DNA from: Chloroflexota bacterium
GTDB taxonomy: Bacteria > Chloroflexota > Anaerolineae > Anaerolineales > UBA4823
Assembly: GCA_021849525.1 (NCBI GenBank)
Contig: JAJZSS010000018.1
Coordinates: forward strand, 1 to 11,606
Length of the DNA: 11,606 nt
Direction of reading: 5' to 3'
Below the pieces are notes generated by a model. The model worked only from the letters and a program-made list of their open reading frames with translations. It ran no database searches and had not been told where the DNA came from. The translations under genes were made by a program, and so were the position numbers. Positions 5,908 through 11,606 of the stretch are shown here, piece by piece; within the stretch, counting starts at the first letter, position 1, and the number at the start of each line of letters is the position of its first letter.

Positions 5908-7044
5908 ATGAAACTACACGAGTACCAATCAAAACAGCTATTCTCCAAGTACGGCATCCCCATTCCACGGGGAAGAGTAGCGGCTACCGCACAAGAAGCA
6001 AAACAAATTGCTGAAGAGTTGGGTGGCCGCGTTGTTATTAAATCGCAAGTGCTGGTTGGGGGGCGGGGAAAAGCCGGCGGCATTCGCCTTGCGAAATCAC
6101 CTGCCGAGGCCGAAAGCCTGGCAACCCAGATCCTGAGGATGGATATCAAAGGGCTGCCGGTGCGCAAAGTGCTGGTTGACGAGGCAGCCAACATCAATAA
6201 AGAGATTTACCTGGGAATCACCAATGATCGCTCGATCCGGCGCCCGATCATTATGGCCTCGTCTGCGGGAGGCGTGGATATCGAAGAAGTCGCCCGCGTT
6301 TCCCCGGAGAAGATTATTCGCGAGCCCATTCACCCGCTTTTGGGGCTGCGCGATTACCAGGCGCGGGATATTGCCGTTGCCATCGATCTGCCGCGCGAGC
6401 ACTGGAAGGTTTTTGGTCAAATCGCCAGAGGCCTGTGGCAGGCGTACCAGGCCTCCGATGCTACCCTGGCGGAGATCAATCCGCTGGTGATCACCGGCGA
6501 GAACACCCTGCTGGCGGTCGATGGCAAGATGGTCCTGGATGATAACGCGCTCTTCCGCCACCCCGAGTTAAGCGAGATGCGGGATCTGGATGTGGAAGCT
6601 GATTCGGAGATCGAAGCCCGTAAATACGGGCTGTCGTTCATCAAGCTGGACGGCAATATCGGCTGCATGGTCAACGGCGCCGGGCTGGCGATGACCAGCA
6701 TGGATATCATCAAGCTGTTCGGCGGTGAGCCGGCTAATTTCCTGGATATCGGCGGCGGGGCAAGCGCTGAGAAGGTCTCTGCCGCGCTGCGGATTATCCT
6801 TTCCGACCCGAACGTCAGAGCGATCCTGTTCAACGTCTTTGGCGGCATCACCCGCGGCGACGAAGTGGCGCGCGGCATCCTGGCTGCCCTGCAGGATATC
6901 AGGACTGATGTCCCGATGGTCATCCGGCTGGTCGGCACCAACGCTGAGGAGGGGCGGCGCATCCTGGCAGACGCCAATATGATCACCGCCGAGACCCTGG
7001 CAGAAGCCGCCCAGAAGGCTGTGGCAGTGGCGAAGGGAGCCTGA
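5908..7044 (+). CDS. sucC: Succinyl-CoA synthetase, beta subunit
   Basis: 378 residues, close to the usual length of about 385-390. With SucD it interconverts succinyl-CoA and succinate with formation of ATP or GTP in the TCA cycle. The ATP-grasp domain holds [17 protein letters not shown] (residues 42-58) with the nucleotide-binding Lys45. The C-terminal ligase domain shows [14 protein letters not shown] from residue 249 and [11 protein letters not shown] from residue 308. The start at 5908 follows AGGGGAG (5891-5897) with a 10-nt spacer; an in-frame start 21 nt upstream would lie over that site and gives an extra sequence that is not family-like. sucD follows after 3 nt. Nucleotide preference (ATP or GTP) cannot be settled by eye. 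Confidence 0.97.
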   Translation: MKLHEYQSKQLFSKYGIPIPRGRVAATAQEAKQIAEELGGRVVIKSQVLVGGRGKAGGIRLAKSPAEAESLATQILRMDIKGLPVRKVLVDEAANINKEIYLGITNDRSIRRPIIMASSAGGVDIEEVARVSPEKIIREPIHPLLGLRDYQARDIAVAIDLPREHWKVFGQIARGLWQAYQASDATLAEINPLVITGENTLLAVDGKMVLDDNALFRHPELSEMRDLDVEADSEIEARKYGLSFIKLDGNIGCMVNGAGLAMTSMDIIKLFGGEPANFLDIGGGASAEKVSAALRIILSDPNVRAILFNVFGGITRGDEVARGILAALQDIRTDVPMVIRLVGTNAEEGRRILADANMITAETLAEAAQKAVAVAKGA

Positions 7045-7047
7045 ACC

Positions 7048-7920
7048 ATGAGCATCTTGATCAACAAAAACACCCGCCTGCTGGTACAGGGCATCACCGG
7101 AAACGAAGGCCTTTTCCACACCACTCAGATGAAAGCCTACGGCACCAATGTTGTCGCAGGAGTCACCCCCGGCAAGGGCGGCGAATGGGTGCTGGAGGGT
7201 AAAGTACCGGTGTTCGATTCGGTAAAATTCGCCGTGGAAGCAACCGGCGCCAATACCAGTATAATTTTTGTGCCGGCTCGCTTTGCCTCCGACGCCATCT
7301 TCGAAGCCGCCGATGCCGGGCTGGAGCTGATCGTGTGCATCACCGAAGGCATCCCCGTCCAGGATATGATGCGAGTGCGCAATTACCTGGATCAGAAAAA
7401 TGTGCGCCTGGTAGGGCCCAACTGCCCGGGGCTGCTCACTCCCGGCGAGAGCAAGGTAGGCATTATCCCCGGAGATATCGCCATTCCCGGAAATGTAGGC
7501 GTCGTCTCGCGCTCAGGCACCCTGACCTATGGAGTTCTCTACGCCCTGAAGCTGGTCGGAATGGGCGTCAGCACCTGTGTGGGGATCGGGGGCGACCCCA
7601 TCAACGGCACCAATTTCATCGATGTCCTGGGAATGTTCGAGGAAGACCCCCAGACTGAGATGGTGGTATTGATCGGTGAGATTGGCGGATCGGACGAAGA
7701 AAGAGCCGCTGAATTCATCGCCGACCACCTGACCAAGCCCGTGGCAGCCTTTATTGCCGGGCAGACCGCCCCTCCCGGTAAGCGCATGGGGCATGCCGGG
7801 GCAATTGTTGAAGGCGGCTCGGGGCTGGCAGCCGATAAAATTCGCGCCCTGGAAGCCGTGGCCGTCCACGTGGCCCAGCATCCAGAACAAATCCCTGAGT
7901 TATTAATGAAACGAGTCTGA
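7048..7920 (+). CDS. sucD: Succinyl-CoA synthetase, alpha subunit
   Basis: 290 residues, the usual length. The N-terminal CoA-binding Rossmann domain has [19 protein letters not shown] (16-34) and [12 protein letters not shown] (35-46). The phosphohistidine is His249 in [10 protein letters not shown], corresponding to His246 of the E. coli protein. Other signatures are LVGPNCPG (121-128) and [12 protein letters not shown] (179-190). The gene starts 3 nt after the sucC stop with GGGAG inside the end of sucC as ribosome binding site, so the two subunits are made together. A strong terminator follows at once, making sucCD a two-gene operon. All key residues are present. Confidence 0.98.
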   Translation: MSILINKNTRLLVQGITGNEGLFHTTQMKAYGTNVVAGVTPGKGGEWVLEGKVPVFDSVKFAVEATGANTSIIFVPARFASDAIFEAADAGLELIVCITEGIPVQDMMRVRNYLDQKNVRLVGPNCPGLLTPGESKVGIIPGDIAIPGNVGVVSRSGTLTYGVLYALKLVGMGVSTCVGIGGDPINGTNFIDVLGMFEEDPQTEMVVLIGEIGGSDEERAAEFIADHLTKPVAAFIAGQTAPPGKRMGHAGAIVEGGSGLAADKIRALEAVAVHVAQHPEQIPELLMKRV

Positions 7921-7940
7921 TTGGCAGCGCATTAATTATC

Positions 7941-7993
7941 AAAAGGGTGTGTTCATCCGGCCAGATCTGGATGAAGACACCCTTTTCTTTTTT
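7941..7993 (+). terminator. Strong terminator after sucCD
   Basis: Arms AAAAGGGTGT (7941-7950) and ACACCCTTTT (7977-7986) continue, after one G/G mismatch, into TTCATCC (7952-7958) and GGATGAA (7969-7975). A C and six Ts follow. It begins 20 nt after the sucD stop. The stem starts with As, so it may also work on the minus strand. Confidence 0.92.
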
Positions 7994-8009
7994 GTTACGG
8001 GTAATGCTT

Positions 8010-8052
8010 ATAAAACGACCCTGGTGTTGGGGAGGCAATCGACACCAGGGTC
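8010..8052 (-). terminator. Terminator for the minus-strand secreted protein gene
   Basis: An 11-bp perfect stem, GACCCTGGTGT (8017-8027) and ACACCAGGGTC (8042-8052), with a 14-nt loop. On the minus strand it is followed by GTTTTATAAG. It lies about 70 nt past the stop of the secreted protein gene, back to back with the sucCD terminator. Confidence 0.75.
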
Positions 8053-8122
8053 TGAACAAAGGGGAAATTCTACTTCAATATCCAGGGGGGCTTAATCAAA
8101 CAGCCCTTGCATGAAAGCAATT

Positions 8123-9118
8123 TTACTTCACTTTCGGAGGCTTACCGGGGTTGCCCTTCTCCCTGGACTTGCCAGGATTGTCCGGTTTGCCCTTATCTTG
8201 ATCCTTGTTACCATTGCCGTTTCCGTTGCCCGGATTGTCGGGCTTGCCCTTATCCGGATTGCCCGGGTTTTCGGGCTTACCATTTTGCTTACTCGGGTCT
8301 ACCGACTCAGATGTGGCAGCAGGATCCTGGGTGGGCGGGATTGCGGTAGGATCGAGCGGTACATCGGCATTCTTCGCCGGTTTACCTTTTAAGCCCAACT
8401 CTTTCCAGATCTGGCCCCAGCCTTCACCGGCGCGTTTGGCCAGAATTTCTTCGGGGGTCAGCTCGGTCTGTTGGGCGGCTTCCAGGGCGTGCATAATCTC
8501 ACCGAAGCCAAAGTGACCCTGGCAGAACCAGGTCATTATCGTCTCGTAAGGAACCTGGTAATACTCAGCCAGATCGCTGGCACGCGGGTGCGGGTTTGCG
8601 CCGGTGCAACTGTACACCGCCGGATCGACAGTCGCTGTAGCCGTGGGCGTCAACAGGGGGTCAACCGTGGCAGTTGGGGTTGGCGTCTCGGATGGGAGAG
8701 GCGTTTCAGTTGGGGTAGGGGTATCGGTTGGAGTTGCAGATGGCTCCGGGGTTACCGAAGGATCGAGCGTCTCGGTGGGAGTCGGGGTAAAGGTCGCGGT
8801 TGGCTCCGGCGTCTCCGAAGGCTCTGTGGTCTCAGTCGGCTCGAGAGTCTCGGTCGGATCAGGGGTTTCGGATGGATCTGGCGTCTCCGTCGGATCGTCG
8901 CCATCCAGCAGCAATTTCGCCGCCTCATCCAGGCGCTCATTAATCAGCTTTTCGCTGAGCTCTGCCCGTTCAGCCTCGCTGGCGCGAGTGAGCGAAACGC
9001 GCTCCATGGCGCGATCCAATCCATATAATGCGTCCCCCGGGACAGCGTTGTCGGCCGCGGAGACTGTACCTCCCACGGCTGAGACTGCCAGTACAAAAAC
9101 CAGTAACAGTTGAATCAT
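8123..9118 (-). CDS. Secreted protein with Thr/Pro linkers and an uncharacterised two-cysteine domain
   Basis: 331 residues. Layout: signal peptide 1-21 (cleavage likely after VSA); a short helical domain 25-72 with PGDALYGLDRAMERV, similar to the DUF5667-type start seen in exported proteins; a Thr/Pro/Glu-rich linker 75-166 made of TETPDPSETPDP-like repeats; a compact domain 170-243 holding the only two cysteines (Cys171, Cys199) and LAEYYQVPYETIMTWFCQG then GFGEIMHALEAA; then a second disordered region 245-331 of Asn/Gly/Lys/Pro repeats ending basic. It is probably exported to the cell surface; the linkers are likely glycosylation-prone stalks, and the basic tail may contact the cell wall or an anionic polymer. 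AAAGGAG lies before the ATG at 9116-9118. The gene is single, with its own terminator. Function unknown. Confidence 0.85.
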   Translation of the reverse strand: MIQLLLVFVLAVSAVGGTVSAADNAVPGDALYGLDRAMERVSLTRASEAERAELSEKLINERLDEAAKLLLDGDDPTETPDPSETPDPTETLEPTETTEPSETPEPTATFTPTPTETLDPSVTPEPSATPTDTPTPTETPLPSETPTPTATVDPLLTPTATATVDPAVYSCTGANPHPRASDLAEYYQVPYETIMTWFCQGHFGFGEIMHALEAAQQTELTPEEILAKRAGEGWGQIWKELGLKGKPAKNADVPLDPTAIPPTQDPAATSESVDPSKQNGKPENPGNPDKGKPDNPGNGNGNGNKDQDKGKPDNPGKSREKGNPGKPPKVK

Positions 9119-9185
9119 CTTGTGCTCCTTTCGCGTTGTTTGTTTCCCGCTTGGGGGTTCTCTTACTTAAACGCAAGCAGCGGTG

Positions 9186-9198
9186 TAATGTTACATTA
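9186..9198. promoter_or_regulatory. Palindrome upstream of the secreted protein gene
   Basis: TAATGT-T-ACATTA is a perfect 6-1-6 inverted repeat lying 68-80 nt upstream of the ATG at 9118, within the region where the promoter should be. No convincing -35/-10 pair was found, but TAACAT (minus strand) within the palindrome could be a -10 box. A regulator binding site is plausible, not proven. Confidence 0.35.
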
Positions 9199-9282
9199 AT
9201 CTACACACTTTGTTATATTAACTGTTGGTTAAGCAATCTGGATTGCGGAATCAGCCAGGATTTAGCATGGAGGAACAGAGAA

Positions 9283-9316
9283 GAATGAAAACAGCCCACC
9301 CTGCTCAGGTGAGCTG
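9283..9316 (-). terminator. Terminator after acpP
   Basis: On the minus strand CAGCTCACC and GGTGGGCTG form a 9-bp stem with one mismatch and a 7-nt loop (9292-9316), followed by TTTTCATTC. It lies about 65 nt after the acpP stop. Confidence 0.7.
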
Positions 9317-9380
9317 TGCATTCGCTATAATTATTAATTGCAGACTGGACGGATACCGCCCGAACGGCTGCCGGCCAGGC

Positions 9381-9617
9381 TCAGGCCGAGTGGCTGTCGA
9401 GATATTTAACCGCTTCACCCACAGTCGTGATTTTCTGGGCATCTTCGTCAGAAATTTCGCCACCGAATTTATCTTCAAAGGCCATGATCAGCTCTACCAG
9501 GTCCAGCGAATCGGCTTCCAGCTCTTCGCGGAAACGAGCTTCCATGGTGACTTTGCCTTCGTCCACTCCCAATAAATCAACGATGATTGCTTTTACACTT
9601 TCATAAGTATCGGACAT
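9381..9617 (-). CDS. acpP: Acyl carrier protein
   Basis: 78 residues, the usual length, acidic and helical. Carries the growing acyl chain in fatty-acid synthesis on a phosphopantetheine arm attached to Ser37 in the [15 protein letters not shown] motif (34-48), which is the classical DSL site. The end ([23 protein letters not shown]) matches helix III of the family. The ATG at 9615-9617 was chosen because GAGGAG precedes it and the family starts here; an in-frame ATG 54 nt upstream would add residues not found in ACPs. It is a single gene with a strong promoter and a terminator. fabF, fabG or other fatty-acid genes are not next to it. It is divergent from the isoprenoid genes. Confidence 0.97.
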   Translation of the reverse strand: MSDTYESVKAIIVDLLGVDEGKVTMEARFREELEADSLDLVELIMAFEDKFGGEISDEDAQKITTVGEAVKYLDSHSA

Positions 9618-9660
9618 TAGATTGTCTCCTCGTACCAAAATATCAGCCCAGAGGGTGCAT

Positions 9661-9675
9661 ACGCTTCGCAAGCGT
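9661..9675 (-). other. Hairpin in the acpP leader
   Basis: ACGCTT (9661-9666) and AAGCGT (9670-9675) form a perfect 6-bp stem with a CGC loop, about 10 nt after the predicted transcription start and over 40 nt before the start codon. It may stabilise the 5' end of the acpP mRNA; no riboswitch fold is recognised. Confidence 0.45.
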
Positions 9676-9690
9676 GGCGCATCGTGGCTT

Positions 9691-9718
9691 ATTGTAATCT
9701 TGCCGGGCGTTCTGTCAA
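9691..9718 (-). promoter_or_regulatory. acpP promoter
   Basis: On the minus strand TTGACA (9713-9718) and TACAAT (9691-9696) are separated by 16 bp. Transcription should start near 9684, giving a leader of about 67 nt before acpP. This is a strong housekeeping-type promoter. Confidence 0.82.
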
Positions 9719-9722
9719 GGCT

Positions 9723-9747
9723 AAGTGCGCCATAATACGGCGCACTT
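9723..9747. promoter_or_regulatory. Perfect 9-7-9 palindrome between the acpP and idi promoters
   Basis: AAGTGCGCC (9723-9731) and GGCGCACTT (9739-9747) are perfect inverted copies around ATAATAC. The site begins 4 bp beyond the acpP -35 box and ends 14 bp before the idi -35 box. It is a good candidate operator for shared control. It is not followed by a T-run, so a terminator is unlikely. Confidence 0.55.
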
Positions 9748-9761
9748 CAGGAGCTCATTTA

Positions 9762-9790
9762 TTGACAGGGGTGTGCCAGACTGGTAAGAT
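9762..9790 (+). promoter_or_regulatory. idi promoter
   Basis: TTGACA (9762-9767) and TAAGAT (9785-9790) are separated by 17 bp. Transcription should start near 9797, about 20 nt before the idi ATG. It probably also drives the prenyl synthase gene. Confidence 0.8.
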
Positions 9791-9817
9791 AACTTCACAG
9801 AACAGGAACACCGAGCC

Positions 9818-10849
9818 ATGTCAAAAGTTACGCCGATCGGAGTGCGGAAAACCGACCATATCCGCATCAATCTGGAAGAAGATGTGCGTTCCGGGCTGAC
9901 CACCGGCCTGGAGCGCTTTCGGTTTATCCACCAGGCGCTTCCCGAGATCGACCTGGAAGCCGTTGACCTGGGGGTAGAGCTTTTTGGACGGCAGCTGCAA
10001 GCGCCGCTGCTGATCTCATCGATGACCGGCGGCACGGAACAGGCCGGCGCGATCAATCGCACCCTGGCGGAAGCCGCCCAGGCCTGCGGGATCACCATGG
10101 GGGTAGGCTCACAGCGAGCCGCCCTGGAGCAGCCCGAGCTGGCAGCCAGCTACCAGGTGCGCAGCCTGGCGCCAGACATCTTGCTGCTGGCCAACCTGGG
10201 CGCCATCCAGCTCAATTACGGCTATAGAATCGAGCACTGCCAGCAGGCAGTGGAGATGATCGCAGCAGACGCGCTGATCCTGCATTTCAATGCCATGCAG
10301 GAGGCTGTCCAGCCAGAAGGCGAGACGCGCTTTGCCGGGCTGCTGCAAAAAATTGAGCGGGTCTGCCGGGCGTTGCCGGTGCCGGTGGTCGCCAAAGAGG
10401 TCGGCTGGGGCTTTTCACAGGAAGATGCCCGCCGGCTGGCGGAAGCCGGCGTGGCGGCGATCGATGTCGCCGGAGCAGGCGGCACTTCCTGGTCGCAGGT
10501 GGAGATGCACCGCGCCAGCAATGAATCACAGCGCCGGCTGGCGGCGGCGTTTCTTGATTGGGGAATCCCCACCAGCCAGGCGATCTTGAATGTCCGCCAG
10601 GCGGCACCCGAGCTGCGGATATTTGCTTCCGGTGGGCTGCGCAACGGGGTGGATATAGCCAAGTGCCTGGCGCTGGGGGCCAGCCTGGGCGGGATGGCAG
10701 GACCCTACCTGAAGGCGGCAGTCGCCGGGGTGGATGTGACCATCCAGACGATCCAGGAGATCCGCCGCGAGATCCAGGTATGTATGTTCGGCTGTGGGGC
10801 GGGGGATTTATCCGCCTTGCGCGATGGGAAGCTGGAAGCCAGAGACTGA
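9818..10849 (+). CDS. fni: Isopentenyl-diphosphate isomerase, type 2 (FMN-dependent)
   Basis: 343 residues, the usual length. Interconverts isopentenyl and dimethylallyl diphosphate, the first building blocks of isoprenoids, using reduced FMN in a TIM barrel. Family motifs in order: RKTDHI (10-15), SSMTGG (67-72), GVGSQRAAL (96-103), NLGAIQ (126-131), HFNAMQE (156-162) with the catalytic-site His, Asn, Gln and Glu, KEVGWG (193-198), [10 protein letters not shown] (216-225) and SGGLRNGVD (271-279). A leucine normally found after the His is Phe here, a mild change. The start ATG at 9818 lies about 20 nt after the predicted transcription start, with AGGA as a weak ribosome binding site. The next gene begins 16 nt after the stop, so the two isoprenoid enzymes form an operon. 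Confidence 0.96.
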   Translation: MSKVTPIGVRKTDHIRINLEEDVRSGLTTGLERFRFIHQALPEIDLEAVDLGVELFGRQLQAPLLISSMTGGTEQAGAINRTLAEAAQACGITMGVGSQRAALEQPELAASYQVRSLAPDILLLANLGAIQLNYGYRIEHCQQAVEMIAADALILHFNAMQEAVQPEGETRFAGLLQKIERVCRALPVPVVAKEVGWGFSQEDARRLAEAGVAAIDVAGAGGTSWSQVEMHRASNESQRRLAAAFLDWGIPTSQAILNVRQAAPELRIFASGGLRNGVDIAKCLALGASLGGMAGPYLKAAVAGVDVTIQTIQEIRREIQVCMFGCGAGDLSALRDGKLEARD

Positions 10850-10865
10850 CCCGGGAGGCTGGACC

Positions 10866-11606
10866 ATGGAAGACCTCACCCGCACCATGCTCGAAGCTGT
10901 GGAAGATGAGCTGCGCCAGGTGGTGGCGCGCGCCAACGGCAGCAGCCTGGAAGATATGCACCATATGCTGGCCTACCACCTGGGCTGGGAGGGCGAGGGC
11001 TCGGGCAAGCAGGCGCGCGGCAAGCGGGTGCGCCCCCTGCTTTTGATGCTGGTGTGCGCCGCAGCTGGTGGAGCGTGGCGCAGCGCCCTGCCCGGGGCAG
11101 CGGCGGTGGAGCTGATCCACAATTTCTCCCTGATCCATGACGATATCCAGGACAACAGCCCCCTGCGCCGTGGGCGGCCCACGGTTTGGACGAAATGGGG
11201 CATCCCCCAGGCGATCAACGCCGGCGATGCCATGTTCACCCTGGCCCAGCTGGCAGTGGTTGGCCTGGAAAAGACCACCTCCCCGGCAGTGGCGCTCAAA
11301 GCGGTCCAGATCCTGAATGAGACCAGCCTGCAGCTCACCCAGGGACAGTACCTGGACATGCACTACGAAGCGCGCGGCGACCTGAACCTGGACGCCTACT
11401 GGCCGATGGTCAGCGGGAAAACCGCGGCCTTATTAACCGCCTGCACCCACATCGGTGCTCTGGCAGCCGGGGCCGAGCAAGGAACGGTCAACGCCTACCG
11501 CCAGTTTGGGCGGGCGCTGGGCCTGGCCTTCCAGGCCGAAGACGATCTGCTGGGAATGTGGGGCGAGCCGGCCCTGACCGGTAAATCGACCGAAAGCGAC
11601 CTGGTG
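10866..11606 (+). CDS. Polyprenyl diphosphate synthase, N-terminal part (cut by window edge)
   Basis: 247 codons are visible, open to the end of the window. Adds isopentenyl diphosphate units to an allylic starter to make geranyl-, farnesyl-, geranylgeranyl- or longer diphosphates. Seen: GKRVRP (52-57, diphosphate binding), the first Asp-rich motif DDIQD (92-96) followed by RRGRPT (101-106), GDAM (120-123), SGKTAALL (183-190) and the second Asp-rich motif as EDDLLG (225-230). GGGAGG lies 7 nt before the ATG. Immediately before DDIQD are Leu and Ile (FSLIHDD) rather than large aromatic residues, which allows more than very short products, but chain length cannot be settled. The second motif is DDxxG rather than DDxxD, a variation also seen in other bacterial members. 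Product may be the precursor of quinone tails or membrane isoprenoids. Confidence 0.93.
   Translation, partial: MEDLTRTMLEAVEDELRQVVARANGSSLEDMHHMLAYHLGWEGEGSGKQARGKRVRPLLLMLVCAAAGGAWRSALPGAAAVELIHNFSLIHDDIQDNSPLRRGRPTVWTKWGIPQAINAGDAMFTLAQLAVVGLEKTTSPAVALKAVQILNETSLQLTQGQYLDMHYEARGDLNLDAYWPMVSGKTAALLTACTHIGALAAGAEQGTVNAYRQFGRALGLAFQAEDDLLGMWGEPALTGKSTESDLV

Noticed and set aside
7921..8122. Possible small RNA between the two terminators
   Set aside because: The two hairpins are fully explained as terminators of sucCD and of the opposite-strand secreted protein gene; no promoter is seen between them.
8604..9113. Plus-strand open frame rich in Val, Gly and Ser repeats
   Set aside because: It is the antisense of the Thr/Pro stalk of the secreted protein; no ribosome binding site and no independent support.
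9618..9671. Longer acpP start at 9671
   Set aside because: It would lie only about 13 nt from the predicted transcription start, add residues foreign to ACPs and span the leader hairpin; GAGGAG supports 9617.
10287..11363. Long minus-strand open frame across idi and the prenyl synthase
   Set aside because: It is antisense to two well-recognised enzymes and is explained by GC-rich codon use; its translation has no family features.

Overview
This GC-rich window looks like chromosomal DNA of an uncultured Chloroflexota bacterium, probably Anaerolineae. That assignment is inferred from the gene mix: nickel superoxide dismutase, a toast-rack-type lipoprotein, a secreted protein with long Thr/Pro linkers, type 2 isopentenyl diphosphate isomerase and several small membrane proteins. 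No rRNA or tRNA gene was found to confirm it. Promoters resemble sigma-70 type (TTGACA / TATAAT-like boxes at 16-17 bp) and most genes have a clear Shine-Dalgarno site.

Layout. (1) 1-177, minus: 5' part of sodN (Ni superoxide dismutase), with a strong promoter whose -10 box lies inside a Fur-type palindrome. (2) 455-856, plus: a seven-iron-type ferredoxin with its own promoter and terminator. (3) 960-1203: a 54-bp tandem array built from the 3' end of the next gene. (4) 1169-4438, minus: three genes, transcribed in the order S15/CocE-type hydrolase, four-helix membrane protein (start overlaps the hydrolase stop by 4 nt), toast-rack lipoprotein. (5) 4637-5330, plus: a charged helical-repeat protein followed 1 nt later by a tail-anchored small protein, converging with a small membrane protein (5327-5683, minus). 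(6) 5908-7920, plus: sucC-sucD, succinyl-CoA synthetase of the TCA cycle, with an extended -10 promoter and a strong terminator. (7) 8123-9118, minus: a secreted protein with an uncharacterised two-cysteine domain between low-complexity linkers. (8) 9381-9617, minus: acpP, divergent from (9) idi (type 2) and a polyprenyl diphosphate synthase cut by the window end (9818-11606, plus). Two clear promoters flank a perfect 9-7-9 palindrome between acpP and idi.

How they fit together: sucCD is central carbon metabolism. acpP supplies fatty-acid synthesis, and idi plus the prenyl synthase supply isoprenoids. The divergent acpP/idi region would allow the two lipid pathways to be co-regulated. sodN and the ferredoxin fit redox and oxidative-stress roles. 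No defence system, mobile element or CRISPR array was found. The most unusual items are the tandem repeat that appears to have moved the stop codon of the lipoprotein gene, the candidate metalloregulator site on sodN, the palindrome between acpP and idi, and the uncharacterised domain of the secreted protein.
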